Shown: one piece after another, positions 12,200 through 24,413 of the stretch
How the letters are laid out: every line of letters begins with the position of its first letter
How positions within the stretch are numbered: position 1 is the stretch's first letter
NCBI RefSeq assembly: GCF_015706575.1
Contig: NW_024037074.1
Span: forward strand, 26,029,334-26,093,333
Direction: 5' to 3'
Length of the DNA stretch: 64,000 nucleotides
Source: Patiria miniata
Taxonomy: Eukaryota; Echinodermata; Asteroidea; Valvatida; Asterinidae
Program-made: the position numbers and the translations under genes
The notes under the pieces: model-generated
Told to the model about the DNA's origin: nothing
Seen by the model: the letters and a program-made list of their open reading frames with translations, nothing else
The model's database searches: none

Positions 12200-12308
12200 A
12201 TAAATCTCTTTTGTGAGTATGTGTGGTTCTGAAAAGAACCGGAGGGACTCAACGTTTGAGTCCCTCCGGTTCTTTTCAGAACCACACATACTCACAAAAG
12301 AGATTTAT
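12200..12308. repeat. perfect hairpin palindrome, 53-bp arms, 3-nt loop
   Basis: The left arm 12200-12252 and right arm 12256-12308 are exact reverse complements around the loop CGT. The arm runs ATAAATCTCTTTTGTGAG through GAAAAGAACCGGAGGGAC to TCAA. No mismatch was found when the arms were compared base by base. It may be a very young foldback, a precursor-like hairpin, or an assembly or inversion artefact. Confidence 0.9.
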
Positions 12309-12406
12309 CCGAGAAAGTGTTTGAATGTGGTATGAGAAATTGGATTTTGTCAGAATGTCCAAAGATGGACAGCCACAGTGCTATGTTACCGTTCACAACT
12401 ATGAAC

Positions 12407-12853
12407 TAGGGCATTCCTGAATACACTGAATACTTGATCATCAACTACATGTAATATTCGAATAGTTTTTTGCCGGTTCCGAATATTTGAAAACAAAAAT
12501 TTACTCAAACATACGTGACTGTGTTGCTATTTTACATGCATCATAAAGTTGTGGTGTTTTACTGTCAGGTGCCACTTTTTTGTCGACGGTAATTTTTTTT
12601 GTCGATGGCGGTTCATCGTTCACATCCTTTAGAAGGTTAAAGCCCTTTACAGTTAAAAATAACTTACTGCAAAACACTTATGTGCCCCATATCGATCGTC
12701 GCACGCCAAGTTTAATTGGCCCGCTCTTCTTTTTTTTTACCGGCGCAGCACGCAGTTGCGCCGCAGCTGGCAAATTCGAATATCCGAATATTCGGTCAAA
12801 CACAGTTTCGAATAAACGATAACTAAATTATTCGAAATTGGACAGCCCTAACA
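12407..12853 (-). mobile_element. TAGGGCTGTCC/ATTCGAATA hAT-like MITE, copy 2
   Basis: A reversed copy of the element at 9869-10362. The right edge GAAATTGGACAGCCCTA is the family start; the interior shows GGTGCCACTTTTTTGTCGAC and CTTTAGAAGGTTAAAGCCC in reverse orientation. The left edge is ACTAGGGCATTCC. Non-coding. Confidence 0.75.
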
Positions 12854-13534
12854 TGTATAATGTATCTGTTGGGCCGACTGGCATAGTGATGAATTGGAAA
12901 GCCCTTATTTCACACCCAGCTTAATGAGAGCAATTAATGTTGCCGCAGAACTTCATCGGAAGCTTGATTGCTTGATTGGCTCGCATGCATGCATGACACG
13001 CACAGCGGTTTGCTGTAAACAATGTGTTAAACAGTGTGTAAGAGTATAAACTGCCTTTATGTGTCAATGTGAAAGATCTGCATTTTCAAAATGTTAGGGC
13101 CTAAATTGTAAGTTTTCTGTGGTTTTCAAGTTGTGTCATGTTATGAGAACTCCCTTTGTAAAATTGTTGATACCAAATTGACGACCTAAAATCCATCATT
13201 TTAGCCAAAATGCCAGTTTTCTTTTTTTTCCTTTTTTTTTTTTTACAAACAATACACTTAAGGCCCCCCCCCCCAAAGTCTTTGGTTTCGGGTATGGAGC
13301 TTGCCCCGAAAGTGGTGCGGCGACGCGTTTTTTTTTGTTTTTTGTTTACTTTTTTCTTCTTCAAATGTGGGCTGATGACTGCAAATGCTGCCTGACTATA
13401 TTTAGTGCAAAATATATGGGAGCCCAGAGAGGCTACATAAAGATATACTTGTTTGTAACACCATCTAAAAACACGTTAAAATTGCACAGCAGCAGGATTC
13501 CTGTCAAACCAGTGAGTATAATTCATGCCACTGG
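12854..13534. other. no gene recognised; homopolymer-rich
   Basis: Contains poly-T and poly-C runs near 13220-13276 and 13329-13360. Open frames here are Lys- or Phe-rich artefacts of those runs. Confidence 0.4.
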
Positions 13535-13960
13535 TTGTTTTACTCGTGATTTTTCATGTACTCGAGTAGGCCCTACTCGTCCTGGTGCGAGTAGAAGCAG
13601 GTACTCGCGAGTAGCAATTTTAGGGTTTAGGGTTCACGGCTTAATACGTCCCCTGCAAACAGGGAATCACTCCCTCCACCTCTCTCTCCCTAGGATTCCA
13701 TTCATTCAAAATTCAAGTAAATGACTCAAAATGTCGCACAATAAGGATAACTCAGTGCTGGAGAATGTGGTGTAACTTGCACGCTATTTGCTTGTAGTCA
13801 CACGTACTTCCCTTCATGTACTAATGTACGGTAGGCCTATAGGCCTATATGCCTTTTTATGGAAATTTGGTTAACTACTCGCGAGCACTCGACTACTTGC
13901 AAGTAATTTCTTTGTGAGTACTCGAGTAGAAAAATCCACTACTCGCCCAGGCCTATAGTC
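13535..13960. mobile_element. ACTCGAGTA palindrome-rich element
   Basis: Both ends are packed with TACTCGAGTAG/TACTCGCGAGTAG words (13555-13612 and 13880-13945), closing with CCAGGCCTATAG. The arrangement, palindromic words clustered near both ends, resembles the other small hAT-like elements here, but neither terminal repeats nor a target duplication could be fixed. Confidence 0.45.
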
Positions 13961-15059
13961 CCAACTGAACAGTGCTTCATGGCTCGATCATCAGCTACGC
14001 GAAGATGAACTTTAATCACACATTCATCCCAACCATTGGGGAGGATGGAAGGCGTGATGGTCTATGGATTGTCACACCGTAGTTCCGTTGCTCTGCAGCA
14101 CTGTTGCTGATGGATGAGAACAAGTGGGATTGTGATGGACCGCTAAGTGATTCATACAGAAGACTATTCAGGATTAAACAGAAAATGTGGAGTCTTTAAT
14201 CTGCAATTTGCGGCTTGTTCACAAACCTCATTAAGTCATTGTGTACTCAGATTTTGGGTTTTATTTCCTAATTAACCCATTAGCCCCAATTACTCCTTGT
14301 ACCGCCTTTGAACGCCGCTAAGAGAAAAGAGGCAGAATAGGGTGTACATTTTAAGCTCCTTTGCAGAGAACTTTGCTTAGTATGTAAAATGCTGGCGGAG
14401 CATAATAGGGTTACCAGCCAAAGTGCCATGCAAAGCATATTGCTGATTGTGACTGGTACTCACTCAATCACTCACTCACTCACTCCGTCGACCCAAGTGG
14501 ATGCTTGAGACGAGCGCAAATTTATACATATTGAGTGCATATTGCTCAGTTTGAGTGAAACAGTTTGCTATGTATTCTGCTTATAACATGTAGCACAAAA
14601 GAAATTGGGCTGAAATGAGTTGTTTAGAGAACTGTATACATACGCAGTTAAGGCATGTAGGCCTACATAAGGACCCTTTGCTTTTCATGCAGTTTGTTTC
14701 CAATAACAACCCCACTCAAAATCCAAAAAAAAGAATGTTCAAACCTAACCTGTTGAAGTTTCAGCTCGGTGGATATAGACCATTATCATGTTGCGGCTAT
14801 CTTGATTTTTTCCCATTCAAATCAAGGTAACCAACGCGAGGCTGGAAGGAAAAGTAGTCTGGTTCCTTTTTGCACAAAAAACATTATCATTCAGTACTGT
14901 TATTGGATACAGGGAACATGACTGAAATTGTGGCAGCATGATAAAGGTCTATTATACACAACCTTTTGGTCATAAAACAAAATTTTGTCTATAGCATTCT
15001 GTATTTCCATAAACTGATCATTGGAAATCACCTACATGTACATTTCTCTGATTTCTTTG
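13961..15059. other. no gene recognised
   Basis: Mixed AT-rich sequence with an (ACTC)n microsatellite at about 14458-14486. The stretch 14230-14340 (TTCCTAATTAACCCATTAGC) has homeodomain-like TAATTA words but no firm evidence of function. Confidence 0.35.
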
Positions 15060-15160
15060 AAATGACAGCAAGCCAGACGGAATAATTTCACGGGGTGTTT
15101 AGTACCAGTGCGATCTTTAATCCAAGTAAGCTTTTTGATAATAATTCGGTACATTACTTA
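15060..15160. repeat. fragment of the AGTCCATCATTTG MITE family
   Basis: Matches the inner part of the elements at 24659, 25507, 45758 and 50289: GAAATGACAGCA, GGAATAATTTCAC and the TTTAATCCAAGTAAGCTTTT stretch. No ends are present, so this is a remnant. Confidence 0.55.
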
Positions 15161-15559
15161 AGGGATATTTTATGCTAATGATCCTACATGTGTATATGCC
15201 TTTAATTGTCATTTCTCCTCAGATTTGTTTTCAAGAGATTTTGCGAATTCATACAACCCCATCAAAGCATTGATGTTCGGATCTGAAACCGCCAGTTCAC
15301 TCCCCCTCCCTTGTATTTCTATTTGATGTGCTGTTGAAACCTCTCTTCAGACATTTATCGGGATTGATTGAACCACTCAAGAAACGTGCAAAATGAAAAT
15401 GGCCTCAGGCAATGCCTGATGTCTTATGCTGACGCAATATGTACTAGTGTGAGCATGAATACGGACATGCATTATGTACATTGATGTGCAATGTTGTCAA
15501 ACTCCATACATCGGTACATGTACACGTTGAATGATATAATTTACCCCATGTCCAGACCA

Positions 15560-16030
15560 GGCGCGGTTCTACGGGGGGGTGGGGGGGGGGGGCTTTAGCC
15601 CCCCCCCAAAATAAATTCCATAAAAAGAAATTGCATTAGCAAAAAGAAGGATTGTGATGTACATGGGAACGGTCTCCCCCTAAAGAAATAGTCGTGACAA
15701 GGGTGCATTTGTAGTTAATATAGTGTGAATGATTTTAGGATTTTATTGGCGCTCGCCATTGAAAATATGGCATGAGACTGGTAAATTTACATCAATTGTA
15801 GCCCCCCCCCCCAAATTTTTTTGTATAGCCCCCCAAAAATAAATTCCATAAAAAGAAATTGCATTAGCAAAAAGAAGGATTGTGATGTACCGTACATGGG
15901 AACGGTCACCCCCTAAAGAAATAGTCGTGACAAGGGTGCATTTGTAGTGAATATAGTGTGAATGATTTTAGGATTTTATTGGCGCTCCCCATTGAAAATA
16001 TGGCATGAGACTGGTAAACATCAATTGTAC
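15560..16030. repeat. two direct copies of a ~228-bp unit with C/G runs
   Basis: Copies starting near 15606 and 15833 share AAATAAATTCCATAAAAAG, GGATTGTGATGTAC, CCCCTAAAGAAATAGTCGTG and GGATTTTATTGGCGCTC. G and C runs lie upstream (15574-15607) and between the copies (15801-15832). The copies differ at few positions. Confidence 0.8.
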
Positions 16031-17215
16031 AATGGTTGAATTTGCAAATAATCATATTTGTGACACCTGTGAAAATGGCTGTGATGTTTGTTACTATGGA
16101 TATCAAACATATTTCCAATGCCGTTTTGGATTTAAATCAAATTCCCAATGCCTCAAATTGTAGAGGCAAACAAATTTAATATTCCACATTCAGTCCCTAG
16201 AAATTTATTGTGAGGATAAATTTAGACATTTGCAGTGCACAGCAAGAATACTAGGGCCTACTGTACATGAACGCCCCTGTGATTGATCGGATATATATAA
16301 GTCAAGGTTTAGTTAACTAGGGTAATTTAAATGTCACACAGTGGGACAGAGAAAGACATGTCTGTGTGCATGCATACATGGACTTGCAGTACTCCAACAC
16401 AAAAGTAACACTTGTTTGTCTAGACCAAAACAACCGATCAAGGTTCAGCATTCCATAATTTAAAATTAATGTAGTATTTTCAATTTAGTACAGTTATCAT
16501 ACCGGTAGGCCCTACATATTTAAATTGTTTACAAAAATGCTCTTTTGGCAGATTAAATTTGTTTCCATGGCAACGTTATGTTTTCGAATTACCGGTAGAG
16601 TTTAATAGAAGGTCAACACCAGATTACTACCTTGTTAACTTCAAGATGTTCGGACCTTAATTAAATACATACATGGAAGCAAAATGTCCTTTTTAGTTAA
16701 AATCAATTGAAAACGAAAAATACCAGAAAATGAAAATTTCAGTACTGGTATGTATTTTATTGCAATATAACCTTGTTAAAAGTGTGGGCTTTATATACAT
16801 TCACAAAATTTTCCTTTTTAGTTTACAACCATTTGAAAACCAGAAATACTGGAAAATGAAAAATTCAATATAACATGCCGTGTTGGAAATTTTGAACAAG
16901 AACTGTTTTGATAGAATCATTGAACATTACTGTACTGGTATAAAGGCCATTGTAATTACGAATGCCTTCAAAGTGACAATTTATTTCAAACCAGCATTTT
17001 TTTGGCCCAAATTTTTTTTTAAGAAAGACAAGATATTTCAGCCTAATTAAATGTTTTCATTTTCATAAGTTTAACACCAAAAATACTTAGGTTTCCTATA
17101 GGTGTCCTGTAGGTTTTCCTGAGAACATTCTAGTAGAGTCTAATAGGAAAGAACAGACTATGGGTCAATGGAGTACCAAAGTCCGACGTCAGTTTTCATT
17201 GTTATGGTTCATGCG
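16031..17215. other. no gene recognised
   Basis: AT-rich, unique-looking. Two stretches about 110 bp apart resemble each other (TTTTTAGTTAAAATCAATTG near 16690 and TTTTTAGTTTACAACCATTT near 16814), a weak local duplication. Nothing coding. Confidence 0.35.
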
Positions 17216-17375
17216 CCGGTTCCAGGTAGTTGACTAGAGTTAAGTCTGACGAATCTGTGTTCCAGTGAAGGTAGCCCAACTTGCTCTAGGCTGCTTGCAT
17301 ACATGTACATGAACAACATTGAGTGAGGACTCCAGTATGGTTATAACCATTCTCTAGTCGATTATTTGGAACCGG
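17216..17375. mobile_element. small inverted-repeat element
   Basis: Arms CCGGTTCCAGGTAGTTGACT and AGTCGATTATTTGGAACCGG (24 bp each with a few mismatches) flank about 112 bp. Probably a MITE; family unknown. Confidence 0.5.
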
Positions 17376-18439
17376 ACCTGCAGGGCACGCGGTTCCATCA
17401 CTGGTTACCAATAGCCTTGTGCATCATATTGCACAGCAGGGAGCCAGGAGCCAGACGTTTTGCGATGACATTTTGACCAGCGTTTGACTATAGAGATATT
17501 GGCACATTGATATTACAAAATGTATTAGTGTGCTGGTGTAAGTTAATTATGTCACAAATCATTCACTAGTTAACTAATGGTCCACGCCAGAACTTGTTCA
17601 TGTAGAGTTACTGGTCTAGCCCCCTCTTTTGACAGATCAGATTGAGTTGAAGGTGAAACCATGACCTATTAGTTCTTTATGTGTGTACATGCATAACGTA
17701 CCTGCAATAAAAGCGAAATTCCCAGGTGCCAGCTCTCCACAAACTACCAGTATAATCATATACACAGCAATTTTTTTTCCAGATTTGTCAAAAAATAACA
17801 AAATAATAAAAATAGCTGTCCTTACACATGTACAATGTACATACACATGTCGATCATGTGCAGGCTTTCAAAAGTACATCCAATTGTGCTATAGGAAACA
17901 ATACCAGTATCTTTCACAGAACAAGCAGACGGCAGGCTTGAACGGAGGCCAATACACAGATAAAATTTAATGGCTCCCATTTTTTATTTCATTTTAATGA
18001 CTTGAAAAGTTAGAAATACCTTTTCACAATGACCAAGTTATCGACTTTCAAGTAAAAGAGTTTTTTTGGGCTAATACATGTATAGCAAAAACTGTTTAGA
18101 CACAATTACCATCTCTCGTACATGTACACATGCATGACATGCTTTTTCGAACACATTTCGAGCAGCAAGCGCCCGTGTTTTGAACATTTTCAACACTGCG
18201 CAGTTCTTGCTTGATTGCGTAAAATACGCAGTTGCAGTTCTCTGACAGAGATATGGCCGTCATTGAGCAAGCCCTATAGGAACAAAGGAAAACAAAAGAA
18301 ACAAAGGTTTTCCCCACAGGTGTTTGTGTGTAGGGCTGGGTGAACGTATAAACATTGCCTTATGGGGTACCGGAACAATGGGAGGTACCCCACAAGGAAT
18401 GCCCACCGACTTGCGGGGTACCGTTTTAGTACCCACAAG

Positions 18440-18655
18440 TTTTTCATGAAATAGAATGGATTTTACTCAAAAACTAGGAATTTCCAAGGTGGGTTGATCT
18501 GTCGCAAATGGAAGAGGTTTAGAAAAGAAATATAAAGTCCGGATTTCAGCCCAAGAAATTAATTCTGGTTAAAATAAGAGCATTTTGAAATTAGTGTGCC
18601 ACATTGCAAAACTTTAGTACATGAGAACAAAGGAAGTACGGTACCCCACTTCTAT
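18440..18655. repeat. dispersed repeat shared with 37050-37240
   Basis: ATTTTACTCAAAAACTAGGA, AATTTCCAAGGTG and AATTAATTCTGGTTAAAATA appear in the same order and orientation at 37063-37190. Both copies are bordered upstream by GGTACC words. Non-coding; family unknown. Confidence 0.7.
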
Positions 18656-18917
18656 GCCTGTGTAAGCGTATGTGTGCTCGTACGGGTTAATATGTTACTC
18701 TTAAAAACTGGCTGATCATAAATAATAATAAGAAACAGTGCTTTTCAAGTGCATTTCACACGAAGTTTCCATTAATTGCATTGAACAAGAGTAAGACAAA
18801 GATTACAAAGAGTTACATGTGAACAAGTGTGTTTTTAAGGCCGATTTAAATGTTCTGTAGTGTGCCAGATGAAGTAAACACACAAGATGCGTTTGCCGTA
18901 GGCATACCGGTGACTTT

Positions 18918-18976
18918 GCTCTATGTTCAGACACCCCTATGTTCCGACAACCTAGATTGTGTTACTCCCGGTTACA
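18918..18976. repeat. fragment of the TATGTTCTGACACCCC repeat
   Basis: TATGTTCAGACACCCCTATG through GTGTTACTCCCGG matches the flanks of the telomere-like block at 10845-11047 but lacks the CCCTAA core. Confidence 0.6.
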
Positions 18977-19586
18977 TGACAACATAATCAATTCAAAGGT
19001 TTTCCAAATTACATTTTGATTCAAAAGTTTACAGGATGCTATTAAAGTTGTACTAATAAAAACTACAGTAACTTGCTGTTCTTTGAGTTATTACAGGTCA
19101 ATTGTGAATGAGTTTGCAGTTTTATGAAATTATGAAACATCTAACGAGCCAAACCTTGAACAGAAATGTCGCTACACTGCATGTAGCCGTGTAGGTCTTC
19201 ACACATGCATACGTGTACATGTCGCACATGATCACGAGGACAAAAACACATGACGTTGCAAATTTGAAATCTTGTATAGATTGTCCAATTAATTTTACAA
19301 GGGAATTGTAAAAATCAAATCTTGGGAACTTTATTTTCATCAGTGAATTGGTTTGCAACTATAAATAACAGCATATGATACTGTCATATGAATATTAAAT
19401 TGTATGAGTATTTCATGGGTGGTGAAAGAACAGTAAAAAATAAAACCTGAAATGTTCTGACATCGGAGCTATCTGAATGGGAACTTTCATTTATTTCCAA
19501 AATCTTGTCAATGTATAATGTGCTACACGGTGAAGTTGGAACTCGTGAATGTAAGGTTTATGAGTAATGTGAGCTGTTCGTTCTTC

Positions 19587-19627
19587 ATAAATAATGTCAT
19601 CATGTTTAAAACGATGACATTATTTAT
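19587..19627. repeat. short perfect hairpin, 15-bp arms
   Basis: ATAAATAATGTCATC (19587-19601) and GATGACATTATTTAT (19613-19627) pair perfectly around an 11-nt loop. It sits at the edge of a non-repetitive, GC-richer stretch. Confidence 0.6.
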
Positions 19628-19629
19628 AA

Positions 19630-20070
19630 ATGTTATTCAGACAAGCGGAGCAGTTCTTTGCAAACACATTAGTGCGTTCTGCGATACCATCGCGTTTCAC
19701 CGCACAATTAGCCTGCTGCCTTTCCACGAAATTTGTGGGGGCCGCCGCAATGTTCCGATCCAACAACAGCCTTTTATCATGCGGAGGCAGGTGTCGTTGC
19801 CATGCCGACGGACATCATAAACGGGGGCCCCTAATTGTGGGAGTAAACACGTGCAGGCTTAATGGTGAGTTACGAGCTGTGTGTAATGCAGCTGACGCTC
19901 TTTTGTGTTTTTGCTTTCCATCATTTTGCACACTGTTTGCTCGGCGGTAAATTACTGGCTGGAACTGACTGCACATGGCAGGCAGAATGTATGCATCACA
20001 CCTCAGGCGTGGATCATGGAAGCAGACGCCATCCAGGGCAGTCCAGGGTGCAGCCTTTGACGTCCTGCTT
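19630..20070. other. non-repetitive GC-richer stretch, possible regulatory element
   Basis: Higher GC than the flanks, no relatives elsewhere in the window, and several mid-length open frames on the + strand without recognisable domains. Balanced, non-repetitive sequence inside a repeat-rich region can be a conserved element, but conservation was not tested. Confidence 0.3.
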
Positions 20071-20180
20071 CAGCCACTGATACAATAGACCTTATTAACG
20101 GGAAGCCATTCTTGATCGTTTTCCCTTAATTTTGTCCACACATAACACAATTTTGGCGTGCGATTATCGTGCGTTTATAC

Positions 20181-20640
20181 TAGGGCTGTGCGTCGGAACC
20201 GGGTGCCCGAGTACCCGACCGTTAATGTCCAGAACCGGTTCCAGATTATGGAATCGAGTACCCGTAACCAACTTTGCAAATTACTTTGTAACTTCTCAGT
20301 CAATGGAAAAGAAATGTTTCGAATGTCAGTGAGAACATTTCAAAATGGAAAACAGGATACATGGAAAACCAAAACCAATTTCATGGTTTATGATGCTTGC
20401 GAAAGTTGCAGTTTGAACCACATAGCTAAAGAGCTCACTGTACAATGTATGTACACCCTATCTAGCTGTATTGCCGCACCGATGTGGAAGTATTATCATG
20501 CGGACCTTTATATAACAGTCTGAACAGCAACTTCCCAGATTTGAAGTTTTGGCTTGGGTTTCTTTTACGAGTACCTGGATACCCGTATTTTTTTCAATAG
20601 GGTACCCGGTTCCTGTACTACCCGTAAATGCACACCCCTA
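20181..20640 (+). mobile_element. hAT-like MITE with GTTTATAC target duplication
   Basis: Begins TAGGGCTGTGCGTCGGAACC and ends GTAAATGCACACCCCTA. Both ends are rich in GAGTACCCG/GGTACCCGG words. It is flanked by GTTTATAC at 20173-20180 and 20641-20648, a perfect 8-bp duplication diagnostic of hAT-type insertion. Non-coding, 460 bp. Confidence 0.9.
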
Positions 20641-20648
20641 GTTTATAC

Positions 20649-21447
20649 GCACAAAACAATGAGTACATTTACGTGTCGAAGGCATGCGACTAATTATCGC
20701 GCAATTTTTAAAATCAAATTTGATTAGATTTTATCGCACAACAAAAGACATCGCATGCGTACCCGGTATGCCTCAGGTGCCCGAACTGATTGGTTGTACA
20801 AAATGGACGAAAAAAATAATTACTGAGGTGCAGAAATACCGTGAATCGCATGACACATCTAACAAAGACTACAAAGGCATCGAAAGCATGGACATCATAT
20901 AGGAGGAAATTGCCACGTTTGGATCCTTGGGCCAAATAGAAATAAAACCTGTTTAGCGTCCCAAACCGCTTGCTTTTTGGAGGCCGCCTCCTTTTTTTTT
21001 TTAAAACCTGAAAATATGATACATCTTAAACAGTGAGATCATTTAGGCATCTTTGTCTGTTGCATCTAGCCCATATAAAACTGGTATATCATTTCCTGAG
21101 TCCAATGGCGGCCATTTAAAAAAACAAAACTGGCCGCCATCTTGAAAACAATTTTCGCATCCGATTTCACTGGATCCAATGTTACCAAAAGGTTCACGAA
21201 GGAAGTCACATGAATCAAAATTGACGGGTGCTGTTTTCTCATCATGTGACAGGACATCATGTGACTTATCATCATGTGACCTTACAGAATGGAATCAGGC
21301 ATCTGTGCAGGTAACGTTGGGGTCTAATCGCAACGGTGAAAACAACTTACTGGTGATGGGGTGATCTGGTGAACCGGTAAAATCAGAAAAGTGTGCGCCA
21401 GGCTTAATAAGAATGCTGCACAGAAAAGATGCACTCACAGAAAAGAT
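20649..21447. other. no gene recognised
   Basis: Contains GGCGGCCATTT and its near reverse complement GGCCGCCATCTTG (about 21104 and 21131), a short inverted pair, and repeats of ATCATGTGAC at 21239-21280. Nothing coding was recognised. Confidence 0.35.
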
Positions 21448-21520
21448 GCACTGGCTGGTTGCTCAGTCAGTAGAGCACATGGACTGTATTCTAGAGGTCG
21501 GTGGTTCGCATCCAATTCTT
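21448..21520 (+). repeat. tRNA-like SINE head fragment
   Basis: TTGCTCAGTCAGTAGAGCAC resembles a tRNA A-box/D-arm and GGTGGTTCGCATCC a B-box, about 45 bp apart as in tRNA genes. The arms do not clearly form a full cloverleaf, so this is more likely a tRNA-derived SINE fragment than a functional tRNA gene. Confidence 0.5.
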
Positions 21521-23920
21521 GTCTGTTGTCTCGTTCGATAGATAGTACATATACTTGAGAAGTACATGTAAAATTTGTCAAAAATTATGAAAATTCATTT
21601 TATTGCATACAGAATAAAATGCATTATTCTCAGTGACCACACAGATGGGCTTCTGCCCAAAGGCCTCTGGGGTCCTGGATTTGCATATGATCTAGGTACT
21701 CCATTCCAATCGGCTGACCAACGGACAGCATCTGCTGACCAATGGACAGCAGGGGGGCATAGCTAAGATTCCTGGTGCAGGACTTAAACTGCTAAGTTTA
21801 AGGGCCATTGGCCTTACGTTTATCGTCGATATGTAATAAAAGCAGTTGTTAAGCTGTACCAGAATCACAACAAAGTCCAATTTTGTTTTTCATGTGAGTT
21901 GTCTGAGAGTAATGTGTGGAAGCACGGTGTAGTGTTGCACGCCTACATGTTGATCTGACACTTATTTATTTGTGTTTCTGTAAATATCAAAGCATCAAAT
22001 TAATGGATCTGCAAAAAAAACACTCATTACCAAGAAAAGAAGTGATAACATGTATTTGTTGCTACTGCGGGTTACTTAAATGGTGTACATGTACATGTAC
22101 TGTTTGAAATGTTTAGTCTACCGAATCCTCTCAGGAACACTAAAAATAATCATTACGTCAGACAGAAATTAAACATTATTGTGTTTGGCAGCTCTTGTAA
22201 CATAGAAGTTCTGTACTTACATGTATAAACAACGGTCACTACTTTGGGTTTATTAAAAACTTCCTGAATGCACCCTGTGTACAAATCAGAGTGCTTTCCA
22301 TTTCTTAGTAACAGAATGCACATGTGCATGTATTGGCGTGTTCATCTATTCAAACCGTGGACGAAAAATACCACAGAACAAAAAGAGGACAATATCGTCC
22401 ACTATTTCCAGCATACGTCCATGTTTGGGGTCATGTACAAAACATAAGGGAGTCTTCCTAAAAAGTTAGAGTACAAACAAAAGAGGGACAATAGGACGTC
22501 CACGATCGATGGTATGAACACAACTGCATGTGCAGAAGCCAAAATCATTGCTACTCTGTGGAAAATACTAATCATGGTGCAAAATGTTCTCCTTAAGTTT
22601 TTTTGCGAAGATTCATCACTGTTGGTAAAAATGAAAAGCAATGACATATCCAAACTGGGCCCAGGGGGTGTGTTGAAAAGCTCTGGCCCCTAAAGATTTT
22701 GGTGTACGTAGGGTGGATGGTCTTAAATTACGTTTGTTTTTTGTCTTTGATCGTTTTTTTTTCTGTTGTCTTGAGCAGTGTCCGAAAATAGCTTTGTTAC
22801 ATGTACATCTGCTCCAGAGCATAACAATCTTTGTGGAAAACCTCTTAAGAAGCTTTTCTTGTAAATGCGCAACGGATAACATTCAGCTGATCACTTTCTT
22901 TGATTGTTTGCGTAAAAGATAAAAGCCCCGCGATTGATATGTTTACAAATACCCATTCATCCCATCTCATAGTCATTTATTAGTCAGCTATGAATAGTTT
23001 ACATCCATCATTAGGGCTCAAAGGAGAAAAGTGCACAGTGTGGAAAGATAGAGAAGTGCCGAACCGAACGCCAGCAATCAAGATAATGGTCGTGGTTCTT
23101 GAACCGTACTATGCTATTTATGTATCCTGTGCGTGAAAGTTTCTTTTCCAGTGTCGCTCAGCGAATTAGATTTTTTTTTCTGTAATAAATTTTCATTGTG
23201 TATGTTTTAATATATTCCAACCAAAAGTCTTTTTGGGGGGGGGGGGGGCATCTGCAACCTTCTGAAATTAAGGCAGACTGGTTCCTGGTCCGTACATTAT
23301 CCATACTGATTGTGGGGCAGGAGAACGGAACTATAGATACGTGGGCCAATTTTTTTTCAGTTGATGTCTCATTCAAAAGTGGATAATTATTGTAATAGCT
23401 AGAAAAATAGCAATTTAGAAAAAGAATACATTGTTGGGGGGTTTGGGATTTTCTATTGTTCCTCATCATCTAATTGTAACTTTTTCTTATACTCAACTTT
23501 TTTGCAACAGCTCCCATTGGCTTTGTACATGTTTTCTAAACGAGGTCGTCCTCGATTTGACTCCTTTCCTCAATTACTCGATGATGTTTTGTTGTGTGTC
23601 CTCGATTTACACCATAAACATGCGCACATACATCCTTTCTTCTTTATAGTATAGCGGTGATATGTGTGGGTGTGCACATGTATAATGTATGCAGACGTAC
23701 AATGTACCGGTATATACAGTTTCCTTGTTGACCCATGTAAGTTTTCAACTATGTGATGTCAACGTCTTATTGAACTAGAATCACTGGGTTAGGTACGGGT
23801 CCACAGTACGGTCAGAACGAAGTGGATTTATCAAGTTTAGGGTGTGTGTGTGGGGGGGGGGGGGGGGGAGGGAGGGGGTTTGTTTTGTTGACTCAGGGAA
23901 ATTCTGTAATTGATTATCAT
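21521..23920. other. no gene recognised
   Basis: AT-rich with TACATGTA words and G runs at 23236-23249 and 23851-23875. No splice-framed open frame was recognised. Confidence 0.35.
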
Positions 23921-24262
23921 TTAATAATAATAATAAAGTGAACATTTATACTGCGCCATATCTGTCAATATGACACTCCTGGCGCAAATTATGAGACGAA
24001 AGAGAAAAGACAGGTAACCGTAATGAAGTATATATGAACATATGAGACCCATTATGTAGCACCTTTTTGCTAGGTGCTGCGGCGCATATTGCTGCCACTG
24101 CCAGAAACACCGGGGCAAACCCTTCTCTTAGCGACAAGTGCAGTTACTGGGTTCTTTAACGTGCATTACACAACACACGGGACCTACGGCTTTACGTCCC
24201 ATCCGAAGGACGAAGCAATAATGGTAAAGTGCCTTGCTCAAGAGCACCAGCACTTTAATACT
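23921..24262 (-). mobile_element. SINE-like element with (ATT)n tail, reversed
   Basis: Read on the minus strand it ends with a TATTATTATTA tail. Core phrases GGTGCTACATAATGGGTCTC and CACCTAGCAAAAAGGTGC match the element at 45565-45760. On the + strand it holds ACGGCTTTACGTCCCATCCG and GTGCCTTGCTCAAG, phrases I associate with invertebrate deuterostome SINEs. Non-coding. Confidence 0.6.
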
Positions 24263-24413
24263 TTACAATTGCTTTCAGCCTTTTTTTTTATTACTTTCAA
24301 TACTGATTGCACACAGAAGACATGCTGATAAGCAACAGTCGTGTTGTATAATTTCAAATTGCAAATTCTTAAAACCTTTTGATACCTGCAGATGGAACTG
24401 TGTTACATTCATG

